A DNA stretch of 64,000 nucleotides from Acetoanaerobium sticklandii. GTDB taxonomy: Bacteria > Bacillota > Clostridia > Peptostreptococcales > Filifactoraceae. The stretch is taken from positions 327,501 through 391,500 of the forward strand of contig NC_014614.1 in assembly GCF_000196455.1 (NCBI RefSeq). Reading direction: 5' to 3'. Of this stretch, positions 45,298-54,046 are shown piece by piece. The notes beneath the pieces are model-generated. The model saw only the letters and a list, made by a program, of their open reading frames with translations, searched no databases and was not told the DNA's origin. Each line of letters starts with the position of its first letter. Within the stretch, counting starts at the first letter, position 1. The translations under genes were made by a program, and so were the position numbers.

Positions 45298-46650
45298 ATG
45301 AAAAAAACTTGGCAATACTTATTTTTAGTAGCTTTGATTGTTATAACTTTACCAAACTTGTCATTTGCTCAAAATATGGCAACGGTTGAAATCAATGGGA
45401 TAAAGCTTGTAATGGATGAGCCACCAACACTTGTGAACGGAAGAACCTTAGTTCCGCTAAGAGCTATATTTGAAGCTTTGAATGTTACACCGATGTGGGA
45501 CCCGTCTACCAAAACTGTTACAGCAAAAACTGATAAAGTGGATATGAAACTCAAAATTGGAAGTACAAATGCAGTTGTGAATGGACAAAGTGTAAGTCTT
45601 GATGTGCCAGGGACTCTTGTAAATGGAAGAACTATGGTGCCAGCGAGGTTCATAGCAGAGACACTAGGAGCACAAGTTGATTGGGATGCAAATACCAAAA
45701 CAGTTAAAATAGTATCAGCTGATGCCCAGACTTCAGTATCTGACACGCAAAATAAGCCAGATGCGAAAACAATCCAAGCTAATTCGTATGCTCATATGAA
45801 GAATTTTATGAACCAGTTTGAAAATAGCAGATTTAATGAAGTTATAAAGCTTGGAAATATTGAAACCTATCGCATGGAGCTTTCTGATACCACTTTGGTA
45901 GTAGATATGACGTTTAAGGAAGATGCTCAGTATGACCCAAAGACAAACACTATAACCTTGAAAAAGGATCCTTCAGCAATTGCACCATCTGATGATATGG
46001 ATATGGGGCAGCTGATTTGGCATGAGATTTCTCATAAGATTGAAGATGAGAATGGTGACATAGGATATTTTGACAGTAAGCTTTATGGCGAAAGAAATAT
46101 AGAATACATGAAAAATATAATACAGGTAGCATTACCTAAGCTAGAGCAACTAGAACGTTACAATGGTGACGATGCAGAGCATATCAAAAAGCTATGGTCA
46201 AACTTTGAAAAGGCTTATGAGGATGCGCTAAAGCTTCCAGAAACACAGGCTTATCCTCCAGATAAAGAAATGCTAAAAAAATGGTTTGGATTTAGTGTAG
46301 ATAAAGAATCTATTCTAGAGTTTTATAAGAGTGGAAAAGGTGGAGAAAATATCAAAAAAGCTTTAAATCCTCAAATTGCTTCAGTATGGTCAGGGGCCTG
46401 GGATACAGAGTTTGGAGTTTTAGTAATGACTCAAAGTGGAAATAATGTGTCAGGTAGCTATTCTCATGATGTGGGAAGTCTTGCTGGAACAGTGAGTGGC
46501 AATACTCTATCAGGTACATGGATAGAAAATGACGATGAGGGAACTTTTACATTTATAATGAACGAAGATGAAAAATCCTTTAGTGGGTCATGGCAAGAAA
46601 CTAGCCCAGACCCTAACCAAGGTGGAGGCTGGGACGGAACAAAGCAGTAG
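45298..46650 (+). CDS. Secreted stalk-domain protein with HExxH and C-terminal beta domain
   Basis: A 450-residue protein. A signal peptide (about 1-24, cut near SFAQ) precedes two copper-amine-oxidase-type stalk repeats (NGRTLVPLRAIFEAL and NGRTMVPARFIAETLG). A middle domain has WHEISHKIE with His242-Glu243 of an HExxH zinc motif. The last 75 residues have the Gly/Trp pattern of a small beta-barrel domain (VSGSYSHDVGSLAG). It is probably a cell-surface metalloprotease-like protein. AAGGAGG precedes the ATG. Confidence 0.75.
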   Translation: MKKTWQYLFLVALIVITLPNLSFAQNMATVEINGIKLVMDEPPTLVNGRTLVPLRAIFEALNVTPMWDPSTKTVTAKTDKVDMKLKIGSTNAVVNGQSVSLDVPGTLVNGRTMVPARFIAETLGAQVDWDANTKTVKIVSADAQTSVSDTQNKPDAKTIQANSYAHMKNFMNQFENSRFNEVIKLGNIETYRMELSDTTLVVDMTFKEDAQYDPKTNTITLKKDPSAIAPSDDMDMGQLIWHEISHKIEDENGDIGYFDSKLYGERNIEYMKNIIQVALPKLEQLERYNGDDAEHIKKLWSNFEKAYEDALKLPETQAYPPDKEMLKKWFGFSVDKESILEFYKSGKGGENIKKALNPQIASVWSGAWDTEFGVLVMTQSGNNVSGSYSHDVGSLAGTVSGNTLSGTWIENDDEGTFTFIMNEDEKSFSGSWQETSPDPNQGGGWDGTKQ

Positions 46651-46659
46651 AATCAATAG

Positions 46660-46692
46660 GTAGAATCAATAGGAACGGTTCTTTTTGATTCT
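46660..46692. repeat. Palindromic copy of GGRACGGTTCTTTTTGATT repeat
   Basis: AGAATCAA and TTGATTCT flank GGAACGGTTC, forming a hairpin; a tandem AGAATCAATAGG precedes it. The core recurs three times after the PurD-PurL gene. Confidence 0.7.
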
Positions 46693-46715
46693 AGGTTGGA
46701 TTGCCTATAGAAGAA

Positions 46716-46745
46716 AACTCTTAGTATTATGCTGAGAGTTTTTTG
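46716..46745 (+). terminator. Terminator after stalk-domain gene
   Basis: AACTCTTAG (46716-46724) pairs with CTGAGAGTT (46732-46740), then T-rich sequence. Confidence 0.85.
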
Positions 46746-46828
46746 CTTTTAAGAAAGATATTCTAGGGTAAATGTTAATATACGGGAAGATTAATTAGGT
46801 AGCTTAAAATAGAGAAAGGAGGCAGTAT

Positions 46829-47674
46829 ATGAAATGGAAGGGAAGAGCTAAAAGCTCTAATGTTGAGGATAGAAGAGGAAGAGGCGTAGGAGGAGCCGCT
46901 ATTGGTGGCTTGGGAGGCTTTGGTATCATAATAATGATTATCTATGCATTACTAGGAGGAAATCCTGGAGACATAATGCAAAGCATAGATCCTGGTCAAA
47001 CTCAAAGCGTGCCTTATGAAGCTACTCAGGAAGAGGAAGAGCTTGCTGAATTTGTGTCAGTTGTTTTAGCCGACACTGAGGTGGTATGGAATGATATCTT
47101 TGCTGATTTGGGCAAAGAATACAATGAACCAAAGCTCGTTCTTTTTACTGGTAGCGTACAGTCAGCCTGCGGAGTGGCAGGAGCATCAACAGGGCCGTTT
47201 TACTGTCCAGGAGACAAAAATGTTTATATTGACCTTAGCTTTTACAACGAACTAAAGACCCAGTTCAAAGCTCCAGGGGACTTTGCTATGGCCTATGTAA
47301 TAGCTCATGAGGTGGGTCATCATATTCAAAATGAGCTTGGAATAATAGCTCAGATGGATGAAATTAGAGGAAAAGTGAGTAAGGAAGAGTACAACAAATA
47401 CAATGTAAGGCTAGAACTGCAAGCAGATTATTTAGCAGGAGTTTGGGCTAACCATGTTCAGGGACAAAATCTTTTAGAAGAAGGAGATTTAGAAGAAGCA
47501 CTGACTGCAGCAAGCGCTGTAGGAGACGATAGAATACAGATGCAATCTCAAGGCTACGTGGTTCCAGATAGCTTTACTCACGGAACCTCAGAGCAAAGAA
47601 AACGATGGTTTTTTAAAGGCTATGAAGCAGGAGATTTAAGTCAATGGGATACTTTCGGTGCAAATGAACTATAA
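46829..47674 (+). CDS. Neutral zinc metallopeptidase, YpfJ family
   Basis: A 281-residue protein. The start MKWKGRAKSSNVEDRRG is typical; a membrane helix near 26-46 follows. HEVGHHIQNELG near 156 is the HExxH zinc site, with a third ligand probably in LQADYLAG (Glu/Asp near 194). The protein is usually membrane-anchored with the catalytic part outside. AAAGGAGG precedes the ATG. A DJ-1 family gene follows closely. Confidence 0.9.
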   Translation: MKWKGRAKSSNVEDRRGRGVGGAAIGGLGGFGIIIMIIYALLGGNPGDIMQSIDPGQTQSVPYEATQEEEELAEFVSVVLADTEVVWNDIFADLGKEYNEPKLVLFTGSVQSACGVAGASTGPFYCPGDKNVYIDLSFYNELKTQFKAPGDFAMAYVIAHEVGHHIQNELGIIAQMDEIRGKVSKEEYNKYNVRLELQADYLAGVWANHVQGQNLLEEGDLEEALTAASAVGDDRIQMQSQGYVVPDSFTHGTSEQRKRWFFKGYEAGDLSQWDTFGANEL

Positions 47675-47696
47675 TAGAAAAAGGAGAGATAGTAAA

Positions 47697-48197
47697 ATGA
47701 AAAAAGTAATGATATTAATTGAGAACCTTTTTGATGAGCAAGAGCTAATTTATCCATATCATAGACTAAGAGAAGATTTTGAAGTCGTATTAGTAGGTAG
47801 TAAAAAAGATGAAGCATATAAGTCAAAAGCTGGCTTTAGTCTAAAATCAGATTTAGCCTCTGAAGAAATCAATCCTGAGGAGTATGAGGCTCTTTTTATA
47901 CCAGGAGGGTTTTCCCCGGATTATATGAGAAGAACAGAGGCAACCGTAAATCTAGTAAAAATGTTCATAAAAACAGGTAAGCCTGTAGCTGCGATATGTC
48001 ATGGACCATGGATGCTAGCATCTGCAGATGCTATAAAAGATAAAGAAGTAACTAGCTTTTTCTCAATAAAAAACGATATGATTCATGCTGGCGGAATATG
48101 GATTGATAAGGAAGTAGTTGTATCAGATAATATTTTGACCTCTAGAAATCCAGGGGATTTGCCAGCCCTTATGAAAAAAATTGTTGAAATGATTTGA
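47697..48197 (+). CDS. DJ-1/PfpI family protein
   Basis: A 166-residue protein of the class I amidotransferase-like fold. AICHGPWMLASA carries the nucleophilic Cys with the following His; FIPGGFSPDYMR supplies the upstream Glu/Asp region. Members act as glyoxalases, deglycases or proteases; no choice is possible here. AAAGGAGAG lies 8 bp before the ATG at 47697; the frame starts at 47658 inside the previous gene. Confidence 0.88.
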   Translation: MKKVMILIENLFDEQELIYPYHRLREDFEVVLVGSKKDEAYKSKAGFSLKSDLASEEINPEEYEALFIPGGFSPDYMRRTEATVNLVKMFIKTGKPVAAICHGPWMLASADAIKDKEVTSFFSIKNDMIHAGGIWIDKEVVVSDNILTSRNPGDLPALMKKIVEMI

Positions 48198-48256
48198 TAA
48201 GAGGTTATTTTTATAAAGATAGATTAAGAATCGCAAACCTTAATTATATTAATAAA

Positions 48257-48301
48257 AACCGGTTCATTTTGATTTAGTAAAAGTCAAAATGGGCCGGTTT
48301 A
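48257..48301. terminator. Bidirectional terminator
   Basis: AAACCGGTTCATTTTGA (48257-48273) pairs with TCAAAATGGGCCGGTTT (48285-48301). It lies between the convergent DJ-1 and acetyltransferase genes. Confidence 0.88.
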
Positions 48302-48306
48302 ATTTT

Positions 48307-48879
48307 TTATATAGTAGAGCCTAATGTTTTTTTCTTCATATCATAGCCTAGCTCATAGTAATGATTGTTATTAAAATCAAAATTCTTTATCACATCTAAT
48401 CCAAGCTTTCTTGTATGAGCCTCGTAAGAGCGAGGATTGATATGATTTATAAAAGTAATCATAATAGGGTATCTTTTTTCCATCTGCTGCCTAGAAAACT
48501 CGAATAAATTAGCAAGCACTTCGGTTCCTCTGTAGGCTTTGTCTATGCATATAGGTCCATATTGATAAGAATTTTTTGTGCTAAGAACTTCTCCTAAATA
48601 AGTAGTACTAGGCAAATCCTCTATCATAAATTGGAACAAAGGCCACTTTGACCAAAACTCCCACGACGCCGCCATCGCATATCCTATAACGCCTAATGAG
48701 TCGCAAGCTATGGCAAGCCCATTTTCTTTTTCTATTATTTCCTTAAATTGTTCATGTGTAAATAAGGTAGTAACAAACCCATCCTTCTTATCCTGTTCAT
48801 CAATAGTGGACACGTGGTATTTCTGCTGGAGCCTTGCAACTGCTTCGATATCATCAATAGTAGCATTTCTGTAAATCAT
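48307..48879 (-). CDS. GNAT acetyltransferase-like protein
   Basis: A 190-residue protein beginning MIYRNATIDDIEAVARLQ, typical of GNAT enzymes. A strand-loop with CIDKAYRGTEVLANLFEFSRQ is the likely acetyl-CoA site, though the loop is less standard (R-G-x-x-V). GGGAG is 9 bp before the ATG at 48879, so the extra upstream Met at 48888 is not used. It converges on the DJ-1 gene. Substrate unknown. Confidence 0.75.
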   Translation of the reverse strand: MIYRNATIDDIEAVARLQQKYHVSTIDEQDKKDGFVTTLFTHEQFKEIIEKENGLAIACDSLGVIGYAMAASWEFWSKWPLFQFMIEDLPSTTYLGEVLSTKNSYQYGPICIDKAYRGTEVLANLFEFSRQQMEKRYPIMITFINHINPRSYEAHTRKLGLDVIKNFDFNNNHYYELGYDMKKKTLGSTI

Positions 48880-49141
48880 AAGGTGCATCTCCCTTCGATA
48901 TCATTTATCTATATTATATAACAAATAAAAGATAATTAAATTGTTAAATTAAATTTATAATCAATATAATTTATTAAATATATGTTAAATTTGCCGATAT
49001 TAAATACATAAATATGGGTATTTAGATATAAATAATTAATTCCTATATTGTAACTTTTCATTATATTGTAACTTAAGGTACACTTTTTTTTAATCACTTT
49101 TGTTAGACTTAAATAATAAACTATTTTGAATGGAGGAGAAG

Positions 49142-50974
49142 ATGAAAGAAAAATTTATCAAAACTAAGGGAGTAAAGCAAGAGGAAACAACGAGGAATTT
49201 GGAAGAATTAAAAAAGGGCAAAGGTTCAAAGTTTAAAAATGATAAAAAAATTAGAAATTCGATTTCTGTAAAAGCGAGGATACTGATTATTATAGTTGCT
49301 TTAGGTCTTATAACAATAGCGTCGGGGATTTACTCTGTATATAATCTAAATAATGTTCAAAAAGGATCAACCAAAATAAATGAAGTTGGAATTAGAAATA
49401 TGATAGATTTTGATGAAATAGCTGGAGGTACTCATAGAATCCAGAAACTTGTATATCACATAGGAAACTCAAAGAGCGATAAAGAAATAAAGGAATATGA
49501 GGAAGAACTTTCCGGTGCATATGAAGATATGATGTATTACGCAGAAGAAGCTCTAGGAAATGCCGAAAAAGATAAGAAAGAAATAGTAAATAGAATGACA
49601 GAAAATATAAAAGCTTTATATGAAAATGCTCAAAAGAGCGTTAATGCAGTAAAATCTGATAATTTAGAAGGCTTTTATTCAAATATTGAAGCAAATAAAG
49701 AAGTAAGCAAAAAAATTGAAGAGGATGTCTATGAATTAATAGTAGCAAACGATGATGTAATAAAAGAAGTTTTAAAAAATCAGTTAGATATGCTAAAACA
49801 ATCTCAAATGATTGCTTTAGGACTTGCAGTAGCTACTTTGATATTAATTGCGTTTGGAATATTAAATATTAGATCGTATATAGTTATACCACTTAGAAAT
49901 CTAGAAACAAAATTAACAGAAATAATATCTGGAGTTGAAGCGAAAAAAGGCGATCTATCTAGCAGAGTTAATATAAAAGTAAATGATGAGATAGGTAGGG
50001 TTGGTATAAATATCAATAAATTTATAGAAACTCTAGAACAAATAATATCAAAATTGACAGTAAACACTCAGGACATGTACAATGTCATTGAAAATGTAAT
50101 AGGAAAAATTGAAAAGGCAGACACTAGTGTAAGCGATATATCAGCATTGATGGAACAATTAGCGGCATCTACTCAAGAAGTATCTGCAACGGTAGAAAGT
50201 GTAAGTTCGGAAACTGATGAAGCTCATTCGGAAGTGGTTGAAATGAATAATGAAACTATAAATCTTTTAGAATATTCGAAAATCATGAAATCTAGAGCGG
50301 AAGAAATGAAAAAAGCGGCACTAGAAACTAAAGAAGGTACAGGAAGTGTAGTAGTAGAAATAGTTGAAAAATTAGATTCTGCTATAGAAAACAGTAAGAG
50401 TATAGCTCAGATTAACAATCTAACTCAAGATATTTTAGCCATTTCTGAACAGACAAATCTATTATCACTAAACGCATCTATTGAAGCAGCAAGAGCAGGA
50501 GAAGCAGGTAGAGGGTTTGCTGTGGTAGCTGGACAAATCAGAGAGCTTGCAGATTCGAGCAAGGATGCAGCTAGCAATATTCAACAATTAAATTCAGAAA
50601 TAGTTGGAACAGTAGAACAATTAATAGATAACTCAAAAAATATGATTAAATATATTAATGAGACTATACTTGAAGATTACGATAGCTTTGTAGATATGGG
50701 ATTGAAATATGACCAAGATGCTTCTCATATAAACGAAATTATGAATGATTTTAATTTAAAAAATCAGAAGCTAACTGGTGTAATGGAAATGATAGCACAG
50801 AAAATGACAGGTATTTCGGATACAATGGAAGAAAGCAGTAGGGGAGTTATGAGCGCTGCGACAAATGTAACTGAATTAGTGGAAGGCATAAATGACATTC
50901 ATGTAAATATGGATAAGAATGAATCTATAGCTAAATCCTTGAAAAATGAAACTGATGGATTTGTTCTAAAATAG
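49142..50974 (+). CDS. Methyl-accepting chemotaxis protein
   Basis: A 610-residue receptor. A first membrane helix near 46-70, an outer four-helix-type sensor domain (about 75-215), a second helix near 221-243 and a HAMP domain follow. The signalling tip EQTNLLSLNASIEAARAGEAGRGFAVVAGQIRELA is intact. It transmits ligand binding to CheA in a receptor array. AATGGAGG lies about 6 bp before the ATG at 49142, and ATG 49130 overlaps that site. No che genes are near. The ligand is unknown. Confidence 0.95.
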   Translation: MKEKFIKTKGVKQEETTRNLEELKKGKGSKFKNDKKIRNSISVKARILIIIVALGLITIASGIYSVYNLNNVQKGSTKINEVGIRNMIDFDEIAGGTHRIQKLVYHIGNSKSDKEIKEYEEELSGAYEDMMYYAEEALGNAEKDKKEIVNRMTENIKALYENAQKSVNAVKSDNLEGFYSNIEANKEVSKKIEEDVYELIVANDDVIKEVLKNQLDMLKQSQMIALGLAVATLILIAFGILNIRSYIVIPLRNLETKLTEIISGVEAKKGDLSSRVNIKVNDEIGRVGININKFIETLEQIISKLTVNTQDMYNVIENVIGKIEKADTSVSDISALMEQLAASTQEVSATVESVSSETDEAHSEVVEMNNETINLLEYSKIMKSRAEEMKKAALETKEGTGSVVVEIVEKLDSAIENSKSIAQINNLTQDILAISEQTNLLSLNASIEAARAGEAGRGFAVVAGQIRELADSSKDAASNIQQLNSEIVGTVEQLIDNSKNMIKYINETILEDYDSFVDMGLKYDQDASHINEIMNDFNLKNQKLTGVMEMIAQKMTGISDTMEESSRGVMSAATNVTELVEGINDIHVNMDKNESIAKSLKNETDGFVLK

Positions 50975-51077
50975 ATGGAACTTATATTTTGCTGAGTTGA
51001 AGTTAGTATAAATTTAATTTCTACAAATAATGGAACATTCTATAAAAAAATGAAAATATGGATTATAGATAAAGTAA

Positions 51078-51125
51078 TATAGCTTATAGTTCGGAATTAT
51101 ACGAACAATAAGCTATAATTTTTTG
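51078..51125 (+). terminator. Terminator after chemotaxis gene
   Basis: TATAGCTTATAGTTCG pairs with CGAACAATAAGCTATA, followed by ATTTTTT. Confidence 0.85.
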
Positions 51126-51215
51126 AAAAATATATGAAAAAACACTTGATTTATTGTAATATATCCATTAAAATTAAATCATGAATATTAAAAGACGAAT
51201 AATAAAGTAAAAAAG

Positions 51216-51278
51216 CCTGATATAATCCGGTAATATGGTCCGGAGTTTCTACAAAAAGCCGTAAACTTTTTACTATTG
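51216..51278 (+). ncRNA. Purine riboswitch aptamer (guanine class) before purine permease
   Basis: P1 CCTGATA (51216-51222) pairs with TATTGGG (51272-51278), P2 CCGG/CCGG carries a TAATATGG loop, J2/3 is GTTTCTAC, P3 carries CCGTAAA, and J3/1 is ACTATT. The C of ACTATT indicates guanine or hypoxanthine. No clear terminator follows; the region to the start codon (51279-51347) may work differently. Confidence 0.92.
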
Positions 51279-51347
51279 GGTGAGGGTAACAAATGGAGCA
51301 AGGTGGGCTCTCATGTTCATCATCATTCAAAATTCAGGAGGTATGAA

Positions 51348-52679
51348 ATGGATATTGCAAATCAGGCACCAAAGGGCTTCTTAGAAAGAACCTTTAAGCT
51401 GTCGGAGCACAACACAGATGTGAAAACAGAAGTACTAGCAGGTATCACAACATTTATGACTATGGCGTACATATTGGTAGTAAACCCTATGATTCTTGCT
51501 GATGCAGGCATGGATAAAGGGGCGGTATTCGTAGCTACAGCACTTGCAGCAGCTATTGCGACTTTCGTTATGGGATTCTTAGCAAACTACCCTTTTGCAC
51601 TGGCTCCAGGAATGGGACTAAATGCATTCTTTGCTTATACTGTTGTACTTGGTATGGGTTATACTTGGCAATTTGCACTTATGGCAGTATTTATTGAAGG
51701 TATTATCTTTATTATCTTAACATTCTTTAACGTCAGAGAAAAAATTATAGATGCCATACCGCTAGGACTTAAAAATGCAGTTAGTGCTGGTATCGGATTA
51801 TTCATCGCATTTATCGGACTTGCAAATGTAGGAATCGTACAGGCTGGTGGAGCTATTCTTTCAGTAGGAAATCTTCGAGAGCCACTTATAGTACTTAGTT
51901 TATTCGGACTTTTAGTAACAGCAGGACTTCTTGCAAGAAACATTAAAGGAGCATTTTTAATAGGGATGCTAGTTACTACCGCAGTTGGTATGGTTACAGG
52001 TATTGTTGCTCTTCCTTCAGGATTTGCATCTGCACCTCCATCACTTAGCCCTATATTTGGAGCTTTTCTTCAAGCTGATAAAGCTCAGATATTTGGACCA
52101 GAAATGGCTATCATCGTATTTACTTTCTTATTCGTAGATTTATTTGATACAGTAGGATGCCTAGTAGGTCTTGCAGCAAAAACTGACATGCTAGACGAAA
52201 ACGGCAAGCTTCCGAAAGCTAAGCAAGCTCTATTTGCAGATGCGATAGGAACTACAGCAGGAGCTATACTTGGAACTTCAACAGTAACTACATTTGTTGA
52301 AAGTGCATCAGGAATTTCTGAAGGCGGAAGAACAGGACTTACAGCAGTTGTTACAGGAATGCTTTTCATAGCTTCACTATTATTTTCACCTATCTTCATA
52401 GCGATTCCATCTCAAGCTACTGCTCCAGTACTTATTCTGGTTGGGGTAATGATGGCATCATCTATGCTGAAAATAGATTTCCACGATATGACAGAAGCTA
52501 TTCCAGCTTTCTTAACTATCGTAATGATGCCTCTTGCATACTCTATAGCTGAAGGTATCTTGTTTGGAGTAGTATCATTTGCTATCATCAAACTGCTAGC
52601 AGGAAAAGGAAAGACAGTAACACCTGCATTATATGTACTTGCGGTATTGTTCATAGCAAAAGTAATACTAGCAGGCTAA
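51348..52679 (+). CDS. pbuG: NCS2 purine permease (guanine/hypoxanthine)
   Basis: A 443-residue transporter of the AzgA-like NCS2 family. EVLAGITTFMTMAYILVVNP and APGMGLNAFFAYTV are the family motifs; about 12-14 helices. It imports purine bases with H+. AGGAGG precedes the ATG at 51348; the frame opens at 51276 inside the riboswitch region and is not used. The guanine-class riboswitch just upstream supports a purine-base substrate. Confidence 0.92.
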   Translation: MDIANQAPKGFLERTFKLSEHNTDVKTEVLAGITTFMTMAYILVVNPMILADAGMDKGAVFVATALAAAIATFVMGFLANYPFALAPGMGLNAFFAYTVVLGMGYTWQFALMAVFIEGIIFIILTFFNVREKIIDAIPLGLKNAVSAGIGLFIAFIGLANVGIVQAGGAILSVGNLREPLIVLSLFGLLVTAGLLARNIKGAFLIGMLVTTAVGMVTGIVALPSGFASAPPSLSPIFGAFLQADKAQIFGPEMAIIVFTFLFVDLFDTVGCLVGLAAKTDMLDENGKLPKAKQALFADAIGTTAGAILGTSTVTTFVESASGISEGGRTGLTAVVTGMLFIASLLFSPIFIAIPSQATAPVLILVGVMMASSMLKIDFHDMTEAIPAFLTIVMMPLAYSIAEGILFGVVSFAIIKLLAGKGKTVTPALYVLAVLFIAKVILAG

Positions 52680-52696
52680 ACTAATTAAATACAAAA

Positions 52697-52728
52697 TCCC
52701 ACCTGATTCTCGAGGTGGGCTTTTTTTC
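52697..52728 (+). terminator. Terminator after pbuG
   Basis: CCCACCT and AGGTGGG form a hairpin, then TTTTTTT. It separates pbuG from purE, so the pur genes either have their own promoter or are reached by readthrough. Confidence 0.9.
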
Positions 52729-52779
52729 ACAAAAAATCTATGAAAATTAACTAATTTTGTAAATTTTGAGGAGGATGTT

Positions 52780-53268
52780 ATGAAAGTATCTGTTGTTATG
52801 GGATCTGTATCTGATTTTGATTCATTAAAAGAAATGCTGGATTTTTTCAAAGAAATGGATATTGAGGTGAGCCTTAGAGCACTATCTGCTCACAGAACAC
52901 CAGGAGAGCTTATAGAATATCTTACAGAAATGGAAAATGAAGTTGAAGTATTCATAGCAGCAGCAGGAAAAGCAGCTCACCTTCCAGGAGTAGTAGCATC
53001 AAAAACCTTAAAGCCAGTTATAGGTATTCCAGTAAAAGCTTCAACCCTTGATGGACTAGATGCTCTACTTTCAATAGTTCAGATGCCAAAAGGCGTCCCA
53101 GTAGCAACAGTTGCAATAGACGGTTCACTTAACGCAGGAATCCTTGCAGCTCAGATTATAGCGCTAAAGGATGAAAAAACAGCTACAAAATTAAAAGAAT
53201 ACAAAAACAAAATGAGACTAGAAGTTCTTTCTAAAGAACAAGACCTTTTAAAAAGCAAAGGGTACTAA
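52780..53268 (+). CDS. purE: N5-carboxyaminoimidazole ribonucleotide mutase
   Basis: A 162-residue PurE. SAHRTP and AAHLPGVVAS are class I motifs, and VQMPKGVPVATVAI follows. Class I PurE rearranges N5-CAIR, made by PurK, into CAIR. No purK is in the window; it could lie elsewhere or carboxylation could be by bicarbonate. GAGGAGG precedes the ATG. It is the first gene of the pur operon. Confidence 0.95.
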   Translation: MKVSVVMGSVSDFDSLKEMLDFFKEMDIEVSLRALSAHRTPGELIEYLTEMENEVEVFIAAAGKAAHLPGVVASKTLKPVIGIPVKASTLDGLDALLSIVQMPKGVPVATVAIDGSLNAGILAAQIIALKDEKTATKLKEYKNKMRLEVLSKEQDLLKSKGY

Positions 53269-53348
53269 AACTATATAATTACGAAATTGAGCGAGATTAT
53301 TAATCTTTTAAACTATATTTTAAAATTATAATACTGGAGGAATATATT

Positions 53349-54044
53349 ATGAAAATGTTATATGAAGGAAAAGCTAAACAGGTATTTTTAACAGAAAATC
53401 CAAATGAGTATATAGTTCACTATAAAGACGATGCAACAGCATTTAACGGAGAGAAAAAAGACCAGCTTGCAGGAAAAGGACAGCTTAACAATGCGATATC
53501 TAGTCACATTTTCACTATGCTTAATGAAAAAGGCATCAAAACTCACTTCATAAAGCAAATCGACGAAAGAGATATGCTAGTAAAAAAAGTAACTATTCTT
53601 CCGCTAGAGGTTATAATTAGAAATATAAGCGCAGGTTCTATGGCGAAAAGATTAGACCTAAAAGAAGGTATTGCATTTGAAACTCCGATCTTTGAATTTT
53701 GCTACAAAAGAGATGACCTAGGGGATCCATTAATAAACGATGATCATGCTATTGCACTAGGAATAGTTACTAGAGAAGAAGTAGAGTTTATCAAGCAAGA
53801 GACATTTAAAATAAATGAAATTCTTAAAGACTTTTTTATGAAAGCAAATCTAAAGCTTGTTGATTTCAAAATCGAATATGGAAAAACAGAAGACGGTGAG
53901 ATTATCCTTGCAGATGAGATTTCTCCTGATACTTGCAGATTATGGGATAAGGATACAGATAAAAAGCTTGATAAGGATAGATTTAGAAGAGATTTAGGTT
54001 CTGTTATTGAAGGCTACCAAGAAGTATTAGAAAGGATTAAATAA
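53349..54044 (+). CDS. purC: SAICAR synthetase
   Basis: A 231-residue enzyme that joins CAIR and aspartate with ATP. LYEGKAKQVF near the start, EVIIRNISAGSM and DEISPDTCRLWD near 196 are signature motifs. GGAGG lies just upstream of the ATG. It ends 2 bp before purF. Confidence 0.97.
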   Translation: MKMLYEGKAKQVFLTENPNEYIVHYKDDATAFNGEKKDQLAGKGQLNNAISSHIFTMLNEKGIKTHFIKQIDERDMLVKKVTILPLEVIIRNISAGSMAKRLDLKEGIAFETPIFEFCYKRDDLGDPLINDDHAIALGIVTREEVEFIKQETFKINEILKDFFMKANLKLVDFKIEYGKTEDGEIILADEISPDTCRLWDKDTDKKLDKDRFRRDLGSVIEGYQEVLERIK

Positions 54045-54046
54045 TT

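Noticed and set aside
52680..52779. Riboswitch or PurR-type control before purE
   Set aside because: The 100-bp gap holds only the pbuG terminator and an AT-rich region; no aptamer parts seen.
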